A DNA stretch of 18,302 bases from an uncultured Dialister sp. (GTDB lineage: Bacteria > Bacillota > Negativicutes > Veillonellales > Dialisteraceae): positions 1-18,302 of the forward strand of contig CAKPUX010000041.1 in NCBI GenBank assembly GCA_934193095.1, given 5' to 3'. The number at the start of each line of letters is the position of its first letter. Within the stretch, counting starts at the first letter, position 1. The notes under the pieces were generated by a model that saw only the letters and a program-made list of their open reading frames with translations, was not told the DNA's origin and searched no databases. Of the stretch, positions 6,859 through 13,841 are shown one piece after another. The translations under genes and the position numbers were made by a program.

Positions 6859-8064
6859 TTATTCCATTTCCGCATCTTTTTCTGTCGCATTGACAGCCAC
6901 AGCGACCGCTGCGTCGCCAGTGATATTGAGGCAGGTACGGAACATGTCGAGCACACGATCGATGCCGGCTACCAGTGCCAGCCCTTCGAGCGGCAGACCG
7001 ACAGACTGCAGGACCATCGCCAGCATGATGAGGCCGGCGCCCGGTACGCCTGCGGTACCGATGGAAGCCAGTGTCCCGGTCAAGACAATCATCAACATCT
7101 GATCAAAGGTCAGCGGGATACCGAAGACATTCGCGATGAAAAGGGAACAAACGCCCATGTAAAGAGCCGTCCCGTCCATATTGATGGTCGCGCCCAGCGG
7201 AAGGACGAAAGAAGCGATATCTCTCTTGACCCCCAGCTTCGTCTGGATATTTTTCATATTGACAGGAAGCGTACCGGCAGAAGAGCAGGTGGTGAAGCCG
7301 ATCGCCATAGCTTCCGACATGCCGCGGAAGAATGTGAGCGGGCTCATGTGTGCAGAGACACCGGCAAGCGTCGAGTATACGCCGATGGCATGGATGCAGC
7401 AGCCGATCGCCATACAGAGGATGACTGATAAGAGCGGAAGCAGCACCTTCGGGCCATTCATGACGACGACCGGAAGCAGCAGGCAGAAGACGCCGATCGG
7501 TGCAAGACGCATGATCATGGCGATGATCTTGTAGCATACCTCAGCCATCGCATCGAAGAAGGAGATCAGGATCTCCGCACGCTTTCCGCCGACGGAAATG
7601 ATACCGGCCCCGGTGAAGAGCGCAAAGATAATGATCGGAAGGATGTCCGCCTTCGCCATGGAAGCGATCGGGTTCGACGGGATCATTGCGACAAAGACCT
7701 GCATAATCGACGGCGCTTCCTTCACCTTCGGTGCTTCTGCCGTCGGCAGAGCCATGCCGATGCCCGGCTCGATCGCCATAGCGACGGCAAAGCCGATCAC
7801 GATCGCGATCGCTGTCGTCACCATGTAAATGACGAGTGTCTTCACTCCGATGCGCCCCAGCTTCTTCATATCCCCCATGGATGTCATGCCCACGATGAGA
7901 GAACAGAAGACCACAGGAACGATCATCATTTTGATGAGATTGATAAACATGGTGCCGATCGGCGCGATCCACATCTTGACCGGAGCCGCCGCACCCTCTC
8001 CCAGCATCAGCCCTATCACTACAGATAAAACCAATGACAGGAAAATTTGAATAGACAGATTCAT
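6859..8064 (-). CDS. DAACS-family sodium:dicarboxylate/acidic amino-acid symporter
   Basis: A 401-aa inner-membrane transporter of the glutamate/aspartate:cation symporter (GltPh/GltP/DctA) family. Family motifs are the first hairpin SSAGTLPVN (261-269; the usual form is SSSAT), NMDGTALY (295-302), GTAGVPGAG (336-344) and DMFRTCLNITGD (373-384). By alignment to GltPh, Arg376, Asp373, Asn380 and Asp384 fall at substrate and Na+ positions. The arginine, which binds a side-chain carboxylate, argues for an acidic substrate (glutamate, aspartate or a C4-dicarboxylate) rather than serine/threonine. The ATG at 8064 has GGAGGG upstream; an upstream in-frame extension would run through the promoter and is rejected. 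No riboswitch precedes it, and no terminator is visible between it and the AGCS-A riboswitch. Confidence 0.93.
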   Translation of the reverse strand: MNLSIQIFLSLVLSVVIGLMLGEGAAAPVKMWIAPIGTMFINLIKMMIVPVVFCSLIVGMTSMGDMKKLGRIGVKTLVIYMVTTAIAIVIGFAVAMAIEPGIGMALPTAEAPKVKEAPSIMQVFVAMIPSNPIASMAKADILPIIIFALFTGAGIISVGGKRAEILISFFDAMAEVCYKIIAMIMRLAPIGVFCLLLPVVVMNGPKVLLPLLSVILCMAIGCCIHAIGVYSTLAGVSAHMSPLTFFRGMSEAMAIGFTTCSSAGTLPVNMKNIQTKLGVKRDIASFVLPLGATINMDGTALYMGVCSLFIANVFGIPLTFDQMLMIVLTGTLASIGTAGVPGAGLIMLAMVLQSVGLPLEGLALVAGIDRVLDMFRTCLNITGDAAVAVAVNATEKDAEME

Positions 8065-8134
8065 TTCTTCCCTCCTGCACCAGAGCGGCAGCCCTATGGA
8101 CGCCATTGCCCTGACTTCTAAATTGAATGACTTC

Positions 8135-8164
8135 ATTATAGGCGCACCCATGCTGAATAACCAA
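8135..8164 (-). promoter_or_regulatory. Probable promoter of the DAACS gene
   Basis: On the minus strand TATAAT (8135-8140) lies 18 nt from TTGGTT (8159-8164), about 70 nt before the ATG. Confidence 0.6.
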
Positions 8165-8219
8165 TAGATTTGTTGAATCATCCATACATTTTCATATAAC
8201 TTGAAATCTTATGGTTAAT

Positions 8220-8233
8220 AAATCATATGATTT
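8220..8233. promoter_or_regulatory. 14-bp perfect palindrome upstream of the DAACS promoter
   Basis: AAATCATATGATTT is its own reverse complement and lies about 56 bp upstream of the -35, a position that suits an activator site. No regulator is identified, and the AT-rich setting makes chance palindromes more likely. Confidence 0.35.
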
Positions 8234-8339
8234 CACTATCTTATGTTGTAAATTATATAAATTTTCCGCTTTTCCTATATTTTTTCTTTTTTATAAATAT
8301 TTGTTTATTGATGTGTATACTCGCGAGAGTTAATGTGTA

Positions 8340-8630
8340 CGCTTATCGCAGCTGGGGGATGGGGAGTGGGTGGTGACGAGTATCGCGGTTTGTTATCTTA
8401 TGGACTTGGTTAGAAGTGAGAAGTACTGGAAGGGGCACGCAATTCATATAGTGCCCCAATACCCCTTATGATATAAAACAGCTTATTCGTCATTTATATA
8501 AAACTCCGCGGCGCTTCCTGATTTTATGCGCCGCACCTTCACTCCTCACTCCTAACTCCTCACTCCTAACTCCTCACTCTAGTCAGCGTTTCCTTAACTT
8601 AATAGCATTACCCTTTGCGCCTTCCCACAC
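8340..8630. repeat. Repeat mosaic between the AGCS-B terminator and the DAACS promoter region
   Basis: No gene is visible. The stretch includes a core copy (CTCCGCGGCGCTTCCTG, then TTTTATGCGCCGCACC; about 8503-8538). A tandem array of CTCACTCCTAA units follows (about 8540-8580). At 8583-8597 lies TCAGCGTTTCCTTAA, which matches the right end of the 10877-11041 element with one mismatch. The stretch 8165-8339 is AT-rich and holds only the palindrome at 8220. Confidence 0.7.
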
Positions 8631-8663
8631 AAAAACGAGCAGCCGCCTCACAACAGCTGCTCG
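8631..8663 (-). terminator. Intrinsic terminator after AGCS-B
   Basis: An 8-bp stem CGAGCAGC/GCTGCTCG with a 12-nt loop is followed by TTTTT on the minus strand, about 50 nt after the AGCS-B stop codon. Confidence 0.88.
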
Positions 8664-8714
8664 CTCATTCCTAAGGGATTTCACTATATTTATTTTATAC
8701 CTTATATATAGGCA

Positions 8715-10166
8715 TCAGATCTTCTGTGCTTCTTCTGCTTCCGCAAGAGCTTCCTTGCGAGCCGCTGCCTTTTCCTTTTCGATCACAGCCTGGAAGGAGA
8801 AGACTTCTTCCTTGATGACCGGAGCCAGGACGAGGATGGAGATCAGGTTCGGGATCGCCATGAGGGCATTCGCGATATCGGAGAGGTTCCAAACCAGATC
8901 GAGGGTCTGGGTCGCACCGACATAAACTACCAGAGAGAAGACAACGCGGTAAATGATGTTGTACTTATGGGTACCGAAGAGATATTCCCAAGCCTTTTCA
9001 CCATTGTATTCCCAACCGAGGATGGTGGAGTAAGCAAAGAGGATGATACCGATGGAAACGATGTAAGAACCAATGACGCCGATATTGGAAGAGAATGCTG
9101 CCATGGTGAGTGCTACGCCGGTGAGCGGCTTGCCATCCGCGCCGACCATGCCGAGCACGCCGGAGGAGGCGATGGTAAGGCCGGTGATGGTGCAGACTAC
9201 GATGGTATCGATGAAGGTACCGGTCATGGAGATGTAGCCCTGTCTTGCAGGATGATCCGTGGTGGACGCTGCGGCGGAAATCGCTGCCGAGCCAAGGCCA
9301 GCTTCATTGGAGAAGCAGCCACGCGCTACGCCATAGCGCATCGCATTCATCACAGAAACGGTGATGGTACCGACGACGCCGCCTTCGACAGCCGTAGGAT
9401 CGAAAGCCATCATCAGGATGAGGTAAAGACCGTGCGGAACGTTTTCGATGTTCAGAACGATGCAGGCAAGACCAGCCACGATGTAGAAGACAGCCATGCC
9501 GGGAACAACGACGGAAGAAACCTTGGAGATCGAAGAGATACCGCCGACGATGACAGCGAGGGTCATGACAGTCAGGACTGCACCCACGATCTCATTCGAT
9601 ACGCCGAAGGTGGTGTTGATCGCGGTGGAGATCGAATTCGCCTGCGTCATGTTGCCGATACCGAAGGAAGCAAGGACAGCGAAGAGAGCGAAAGCAGTAC
9701 CCAGGAAGAGGCCGGCTTTTTTGTTTTTGAAGCCGTTCTTCATGGTGAACATCGGGCCGCCCTTCATTTCACCCTTGGCATTCACTTCACGGAACTTGAA
9801 GCCGAGCATACATTCAGAGAACTTGGTCGTAAGGCCGAAGCATGCGGAGATCCACATCCAGACCAGAGCGCCCGGGCCGCCGGCAAACATCGCCGTCGCG
9901 ACACCGACGATATTACCTGTACCGATGGTCGCAGCAAGCGCCGTCATCAGCGCAGAGAAAGGAGAGACGTCACCGCTCCCGACCTGGGTCGTGCGGGACT
10001 TCTTTGAAAAGATCGTTTTTAATGCGTATGGCAGATTTCTCCAAGTCAGGAAACGCAGCTTCAGTGTCATGTAGACACCCGTACCGACCAGAAGACACAG
10101 CATGACAGGCCCCCATACGAAGCTGTCAAGCTCACCGACAAGTTGATTGATTTGCACCATATCCAT
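8715..10166 (-). CDS. AGCS-family sodium:alanine/glycine symporter (AGCS-B)
   Basis: A 483-aa polytopic membrane symporter of the alanine/glycine:cation family. Motifs are TIGTGNIVGVATAM (80-93), GGPMFTMKNG (136-145), NEAGLGSAA (287-295), MTGTFIDTIVVCTITG (314-329) and WEYNGEKA (385-392). The C-terminal tail is long and charged (KEKAAARKEALAEAEEAQ), probably helical and cytoplasmic. The start is the ATG at 10166, preceded by AAGGGGGATT; the longer in-frame extension runs into the riboswitch terminator. It aligns without gaps to AGCS-C over the first roughly 460 residues and is clearly its paralogue. It differs from AGCS-A and AGCS-D at the NEAGLGSAA and WEYNGE signatures, which may mean a different substrate preference. 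It has its own glycine riboswitch and terminator, so it is a single-gene unit. Confidence 0.96.
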   Translation of the reverse strand: MDMVQINQLVGELDSFVWGPVMLCLLVGTGVYMTLKLRFLTWRNLPYALKTIFSKKSRTTQVGSGDVSPFSALMTALAATIGTGNIVGVATAMFAGGPGALVWMWISACFGLTTKFSECMLGFKFREVNAKGEMKGGPMFTMKNGFKNKKAGLFLGTAFALFAVLASFGIGNMTQANSISTAINTTFGVSNEIVGAVLTVMTLAVIVGGISSISKVSSVVVPGMAVFYIVAGLACIVLNIENVPHGLYLILMMAFDPTAVEGGVVGTITVSVMNAMRYGVARGCFSNEAGLGSAAISAAASTTDHPARQGYISMTGTFIDTIVVCTITGLTIASSGVLGMVGADGKPLTGVALTMAAFSSNIGVIGSYIVSIGIILFAYSTILGWEYNGEKAWEYLFGTHKYNIIYRVVFSLVVYVGATQTLDLVWNLSDIANALMAIPNLISILVLAPVIKEEVFSFQAVIEKEKAAARKEALAEAEEAQKI

Positions 10167-10214
10167 TGTAAAATCCCCCTTGTTCCCGTAACTGTTCTTA
10201 TTATGATAAGAAAC

Positions 10215-10267
10215 AAAAAATCGCCGCACTCAGTCTTATGTTCGAAGAAGACTGAAGCTGGCGATTT
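10215..10267 (-). terminator. Riboswitch-controlled terminator before AGCS-B
   Basis: A long hairpin: AAATCGCC/GGCGATTT (10218-10225 with 10260-10267) stacks on TCAGTCTT/AAGACTGA after a 4-nt internal loop. A T-run follows on the minus strand. The 5' arm segment GCCAGCTT can pair with GGGCTGGC at the end of aptamer 2 (10301-10308) over 8 bp including two G-U. Confidence 0.88.
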
Positions 10268-10300
10268 CATGGTTCATGAAAACAAGGGAGTTACCCAAGT

Positions 10301-10502
10301 GCCAGCCCTGTCCTTTTGCCTGAGAGATTCAGGATTTCTACGGGTGAAATCCTTTAACACCTTCGGCCCTCGCATCTTTTCAGCGAGCTTCTCCAGAGTC
10401 GTGTCCGTACACAGTTTCGTGTTCTTACTGAACGCCTGATAGTGTTACTCCTTCGGCAGAAGATCATAAAGACCTTCATTTTTCAGTGTACATCATCCAC
10501 CT
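10301..10502 (-). promoter_or_regulatory. Tandem glycine riboswitch upstream of AGCS-B
   Basis: Aptamer 1 (about 10407-10491) is closed by AGTGTAC/GTACAC strands and carries CCGAAGGAGTAACACTATCAGG. Where the family usually has an AAAAGGAC linker it has a small GTTC/GAAC hairpin. Aptamer 2 (about 10306-10398) begins CTCTGGAGAAGC and has GGCCGAAGGTG, CTCTCAGGCAAAAGGACAG and P1 CTCTG/CAGGG. P1 overlaps the antiterminator strand GGGCTGGC, so glycine is predicted to favour termination. Confidence 0.93.
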
Positions 10503-10581
10503 ATATGGTATGCGGCAACATACATTTTTCGCTTGGACTTTCCAGATTTCTGAATTCCGAAGCCTCAAGTGATTTACCTAG

Positions 10582-10609
10582 ATTATACACGATGAAAATC
10601 AAAATGCAA
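10582..10609 (-). promoter_or_regulatory. Probable promoter of the AGCS-B riboswitch transcript
   Basis: On the minus strand TTGCAT (10604-10609), a 16-nt spacer and TATAAT (10582-10587). This gives a leader of about 80 nt before aptamer 1. Confidence 0.55.
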
Positions 10610-10871
10610 CATGCGAATTTTGCTCATTTTTTATATTGTAAACCTTTTGCTATACTAAAGTTTCTTTCTTGTGCTTTTGACGAATATTTTCTGCATACTT
10701 ACGATACAGATATGATTTATATCTTTTTTGTAGCTACTTTAATTTCATTAAATTTCAATAGGAAAAGTATATCAATTTTGGTATCGTGATGGGTCTTGTA
10801 AATGATAAATGAATGCTCATGACAGCAAGATCAGGGTCTGGGCGCGGGATGACGGCAGCCAATTCACAGCA
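10610..10871. other. AT-rich gap without a visible gene
   Basis: About 260 bp between the AGCS-B promoter and the MITE-like element. The part 10610-10800 is strongly AT-rich, and open frames across it lack ribosome binding sites and family motifs. I see no structured element. The part 10800-10870 is more GC-rich and belongs to the insertion target. Confidence 0.5.
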
Positions 10872-10876
10872 AATGT

Positions 10877-11041
10877 TAGGGAAACACTGATTCAATCGTT
10901 GTCAGATTTTACTCTTGAAATTTTATGCATAGCAAGGAATAACCTGACGCGAATAGCGAGCTATTTAAGGAAGGCTATGACGAAGCTATGCATAAAATTT
11001 CTTGTAGAAGCTGACTCTGCGATTGAATCAGCGTTTCCCTA
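10877..11041. mobile_element. MITE-like 165-bp element with 22-bp inverted ends and 5-bp target duplication
   Basis: The left end starts TAGGGAAACACTGATTCAA (10877-10898) and the right end is its inverse with one mismatch in 22 (11020-11041). AATGT immediately precedes the left end (10872-10876) and immediately follows the right end (11042-11046), as expected for a 5-bp target duplication. Inside, AAATTTTATGCATAGC is exactly inverted as GCTATGCATAAAATTT. The arms are therefore largely self-complementary and leave a middle of about 50 nt. There is no room for a transposase, so it would be moved in trans. I do not recognise the parent insertion sequence. Confidence 0.8.
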
Positions 11042-11046
11042 AATGT

Positions 11047-11210
11047 CGATTCCTATGTATCGCAAGCCTTCCCCATCAGAAAATGCCCCGAAGGCTGCGT
11101 GAAAAGGTGCAAAGCGCCCCAGTTCAGAATGGCAGTGAAGCTGGCGTGCCATGTCTCATTTCTCCTATGCACAGCTCCTGCATCCCTTGACCTGCCTTAT
11201 TTCTGCCAAT
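11047..11210. other. Gap between the MITE-like element and the AGCS-C terminator
   Basis: No gene is visible. It contains GC-rich fragments (CCCCGAAGGCTGCGTG, GCGTGCCATGTCTCATTTC) that resemble pieces of the dispersed repeats found in other gaps. Confidence 0.4.
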
Positions 11211-11257
11211 AAAAATCCCCTATCCTGTTGGAATTCAGAGGAACAGGATAGGGGGGA
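11211..11257 (-). terminator. Intrinsic terminator after AGCS-C
   Basis: A 14-bp perfect stem (TCCCCTATCCTGTT with AACAGGATAGGGGA) with a 12-nt loop and TTTTTATT on the minus strand. It lies about 115 nt past the AGCS-C stop codon. Two further small hairpins, CACTTCC/GGAAGTG (about 11262-11280) and GGTGACCG/CGGTCACC (about 11331-11359), lie between stop and terminator. Confidence 0.88.
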
Positions 11258-11371
11258 TGTCCCACTTCCTAGGGAAGTGAGGGGGGGACAACGATATGGA
11301 TACGGGAGATGCTTTCGCACTCCTTCGATACGGTGACCGTTGACCAAGCACCGGTCACCTGTGATCAGCGA

Positions 11372-12817
11372 TCAGATCTTCGCATGTTCACCAGCGGTGA
11401 CGCCGGCTTTCTTTTCTGCCTTTTCTTTTTCAAGGACGATCTGGAAGCGTTCTACTTCTTCCTTGATGACAGGCGAGAGGATGAGCAGGGAGATCAGGTT
11501 CGGGATCGCCATGAGAGCATTGGCGATATCGGAGAGGTTCCACACCAGATCGAGGGTCTGGGTAGCGCCTACATAAACGACCAGGGAGAAGACAATGCGG
11601 TAGATCATGTTGTATTTATGAGTACCAAAGAGGTATTCCCAAGCCTTTTCGCCGTGGTATTCCCAGCCGAGGATGGTGGAGAAGGCGAAGAGGATGATGC
11701 CGATAGCGACGATCAGAGCTCCGATCTCACCGATATTGGTGGAGAAGGCAGCCATGGTGAGTTCTACGCCTTTCAGAGGCTTGCCGTCAGCGCCGGTCAT
11801 GCCGAGAACGCCGGAGGCTGCGATGGTGATGCCGGTGATGGAGCAGACCACGATGGTATCCCAGAAGGTACCGGTCATATTGATGTAGCCCTGACGGACC
11901 GGATCATCCGTGGTAGCTGCTGCTGCGGTGATAGCGGCAGAGCCCATGCCGGCTTCATTGGAGAAGCAGCCGCGAGCGACACCGAAACGGACTGCATTCA
12001 TGACAGAAGCGGTGATGCCGCCAAGGACGCCGCCGCCGACTGCCTGTGGATCGAAGGCCATCATGAAGATCAGGTAAAGACCATGAGGAACATTCTGGAT
12101 ATTGAGGATGATGCAGAGGAGACCGGCGATGACATAGAAGAAAGCCATAGCAGGAACGACAACCGAGGAGACCTTGGAAATGGTCTTGATACCGCCGACG
12201 ATGATGATGAGAGAAAGAATGGTCAGGATGACGCCGCAGACTTCAGGAGACATGCCGAAGGTGGTATGTACGGCACCGGAGATAGAGTTTGCCTGGGTCA
12301 TGTTGCCGATGCCGAAGGAAGCGATGACAGCGAAGAGTGCGAAGAGGAAGCCCATGACGGAGCCAAGCGTTTTATTCTTGAAGCCGTTCTTCATGGTGAA
12401 CATCGGGCCGCCTTTCATTTCGCCCTTTGCATTGACTTCGCGGTACTTGATCGCCAGCATACATTCAGAGAATTTCGAAGTGAGGCCGAAGCAGGCGGAG
12501 ATCCACATCCACACGAGAGCGCCAGGGCCGCCGGCGAACATAGCCGTCGCTACGCCGACGATATTGCCGGTGCCGATGGTCGCAGCGAGTGCGGTCATCA
12601 GTGCGGAGAATGGCGATACATCGCCCGTGCCGCGTTTCTTGGTGCGGGCTTCTTTGGAAAGGACGCTGCCGATCGCATACGGCAGGTTCCGCCAGGTTCT
12701 AAATTTCAATAAGCAGGTGAGGTACACACCGGTACCGACCAGCAGGGTAAGCATGATAGGGCCCCATACGAGGCTGTCAATTTCATTGACGACTGAATTG
12801 ATTGCAGCCATGTCCAT
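11372..12817 (-). CDS. AGCS-family sodium:alanine/glycine symporter (AGCS-C)
   Basis: A 481-aa polytopic membrane symporter and the closest relative of AGCS-B; the two align without gaps through residue 460 or so. Motifs are TIGTGNIVGVATAM (80-93), GGPMFTMKNG (136-145), NEAGMGSAA (287-295), MTGTFWDTIVVCSITG (314-329) and WEYHGEKA (385-392). It differs from AGCS-B by Met for Leu in NEAGMGSAA, Trp for Ile in GTFWDT and His for Asn in WEYHGE; the first two lie in conserved segments and could alter specificity. The start is the ATG at 12817 with AAAGGGGGAT upstream. It has its own glycine riboswitch and terminator and sits 520 nt downstream of the AGCS-D terminator. Confidence 0.96.
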   Translation of the reverse strand: MDMAAINSVVNEIDSLVWGPIMLTLLVGTGVYLTCLLKFRTWRNLPYAIGSVLSKEARTKKRGTGDVSPFSALMTALAATIGTGNIVGVATAMFAGGPGALVWMWISACFGLTSKFSECMLAIKYREVNAKGEMKGGPMFTMKNGFKNKTLGSVMGFLFALFAVIASFGIGNMTQANSISGAVHTTFGMSPEVCGVILTILSLIIIVGGIKTISKVSSVVVPAMAFFYVIAGLLCIILNIQNVPHGLYLIFMMAFDPQAVGGGVLGGITASVMNAVRFGVARGCFSNEAGMGSAAITAAAATTDDPVRQGYINMTGTFWDTIVVCSITGITIAASGVLGMTGADGKPLKGVELTMAAFSTNIGEIGALIVAIGIILFAFSTILGWEYHGEKAWEYLFGTHKYNMIYRIVFSLVVYVGATQTLDLVWNLSDIANALMAIPNLISLLILSPVIKEEVERFQIVLEKEKAEKKAGVTAGEHAKI

Positions 12818-12856
12818 AATAAATATCCCCCTTTAATCGATTTGCCCGTTTCCTTT

Positions 12857-12904
12857 TAAAAACAAAACCGCCGAGCCCAGGTAAGAGATCTACGGGCTGG
12901 CGGT
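12857..12904 (-). terminator. Riboswitch-controlled terminator before AGCS-C
   Basis: The stem ACCGCC-AGCCC pairs with GGGCT-GGCGGT (12867-12878 with 12894-12904), with a 15-nt loop and TTTTGTTTTT on the minus strand. Its 5' arm segment GCCAGCCC (12894-12901) is perfectly complementary over 8 nt to GGGCTGGC at the end of aptamer 2 (12950-12957), giving the cleanest antiterminator of the set. Confidence 0.9.
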
Positions 12905-12949
12905 CGAAAAATGTATGTATGCATCCACGCATAAGGGTGTTACCCCATT

Positions 12950-13195
12950 GCCAGCCCTGTCCTTTTGCCTGAGAGATTCGGGATCCACGGGTGAGATCCC
13001 TTTACACCTTCGGCGCCCGCATCCTTTTCGCGGGACTCTCCAGAGTTGTGTCCGTACACAGTTTCGTATTCTAATGAACGCCTGATAGTGTTACTCCTTC
13101 GGCAGGCTGGAAGTCTATGACTTCTTTCAGGTTCTGATCTCTTATAAGAAGAAATCACCGCCCGGGGTCGCCTTTTTCAGTGTACTTCATCCACG
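12950..13195 (-). promoter_or_regulatory. Tandem glycine riboswitch upstream of AGCS-C
   Basis: Aptamer 1 (about 13054-13185) is closed by AGTGTAC/GTACAC, as in the AGCS-B leader. Its first stem-loop is much longer (about 130 nt aptamer against 85), but it keeps CCGAAGGAGTAACACTATCAGG. Aptamer 2 (about 12955-13045) begins CTCTGGAGAG and has GCCGAAGGTGTAAAGG, CTCTCAGGCAAAAGGACAG and P1 CTCTG/CAGGG. The 3' end of P1 runs into the antiterminator strand. I see no confident promoter; the best -10 is TATAGT at 13313-13318 without a good -35. Confidence 0.93.
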
Positions 13196-13318
13196 CACTA
13201 TGAACTTTTCATGCACTTCTGGTTTTCTTTCGAGAAACAAGCTTCTGAATTCCCTCTACTGGAAAATCTGCCGGGCATGTCGGCCTATATTCAAAGGTCA
13301 TGAGCCTCCGACTATACG

Positions 13319-13576
13319 ATGTGAGTGACTAGGGATTAGGGATTAGGGTTCAGGGTTAGCTCCTGGGGCGGGTCGCCCTTTGATTGCGTGCGAAAGAGGT
13401 TCAGCGGGTTCTGTAGGTTCTACGGGTTCAGCGGGAAGGTGTGGCGCATAAAAATATGGAAGCGCCGCGGAGGTTTGAAACTAGCGGTGTTCTCGTATCG
13501 CCACCTAGTCCCTAGCTACTAATCCCTAGCTACCAGTCACCAGTCACTAGCCACTCCTAATTCCTCATTCCTAATT
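13319..13576. repeat. Repeat mosaic between the AGCS-D terminator and the AGCS-C leader
   Basis: No gene is visible. Components are GTGACTAGGGATTAGGG heptads (about 13322-13355) and a GGGGCGGGTCGCCCTTTGATTG word (about 13366-13385). A GGTTCTACGGGTTCAGCGGG array follows (about 13397-13433), then an inverted core (GTGGCGCATAAAAATATGG, then AAGCGCCGCGG; about 13440-13472). CTAGTCCCTAGCTACTAATC and CACCAGTCACTAG heptads lie at about 13504-13552. CTCCTAATTCCTCATTCC follows at about 13553-13572. Confidence 0.75.
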
Positions 13577-13614
13577 AAAAAACGCCCGCAGGAAATCAGA
13601 TTTCCTTAGCGGGC
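13577..13614 (-). terminator. Intrinsic terminator after AGCS-D
   Basis: The stem GCCCGC plus AGGAAAT pairs with ATTTCCT plus GCGGGC (two-base bulge), followed by G and six T on the minus strand. It lies about 230 nt beyond the AGCS-D stop codon, leaving a long 3' untranslated region. Confidence 0.87.
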
Positions 13615-13841
13615 TTCCTTGCTCAAGATATGCATTTCACCATTTGTAAAGAGGTAGGGCCTCCACGGCGGGGAAGACTTTCTGGGGATCCTCCCCGCCG
13701 CCCGGCAGACTCCTTGGATCAGTTTAGGAGGGCTTATCCGAAGGAGTGCCCTTTGCCGGATGGGGTGTCATATTATGCCGCCGGGAAGGAAAATGGGAAA
13801 ACCTTCAGGGAGGAAATAATATGTTATATCAGGACCTGATG

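Noticed and set aside
8065..8181. N-terminal extension of the DAACS transporter by 39 residues
   Set aside because: It runs over the -10 region at 8135-8140, while the ATG at 8064 has GGAGGG at the right distance and gives the usual family length.
10442..10789. 115-codon plus-strand frame over the AGCS-B riboswitch and AT-rich gap
   Set aside because: It begins inside aptamer 1, has no ribosome binding site and its composition is that of AT-rich non-coding DNA.
10809..11042. 77-codon plus-strand frame over the MITE-like element
   Set aside because: It crosses the element boundary and both inverted repeats, and no ribosome binding site is seen. A short frame inside (around 10946-11011) looks slightly protein-like but has no start.
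11309..12712. Long plus-strand open frames antisense to the AGCS genes (also 8967-10007, 13932-15326, 5640-6335)
   Set aside because: They are acidic or histidine-rich shadow translations of membrane-protein genes, all in the same register opposite paralogous genes.
13630..13839. 69-codon plus-strand frame before the AGCS-D 3' end
   Set aside because: No ribosome binding site at its ATG, rich in Arg/Pro from GC-rich DNA and without recognisable motifs; the gap is described as a finding instead.
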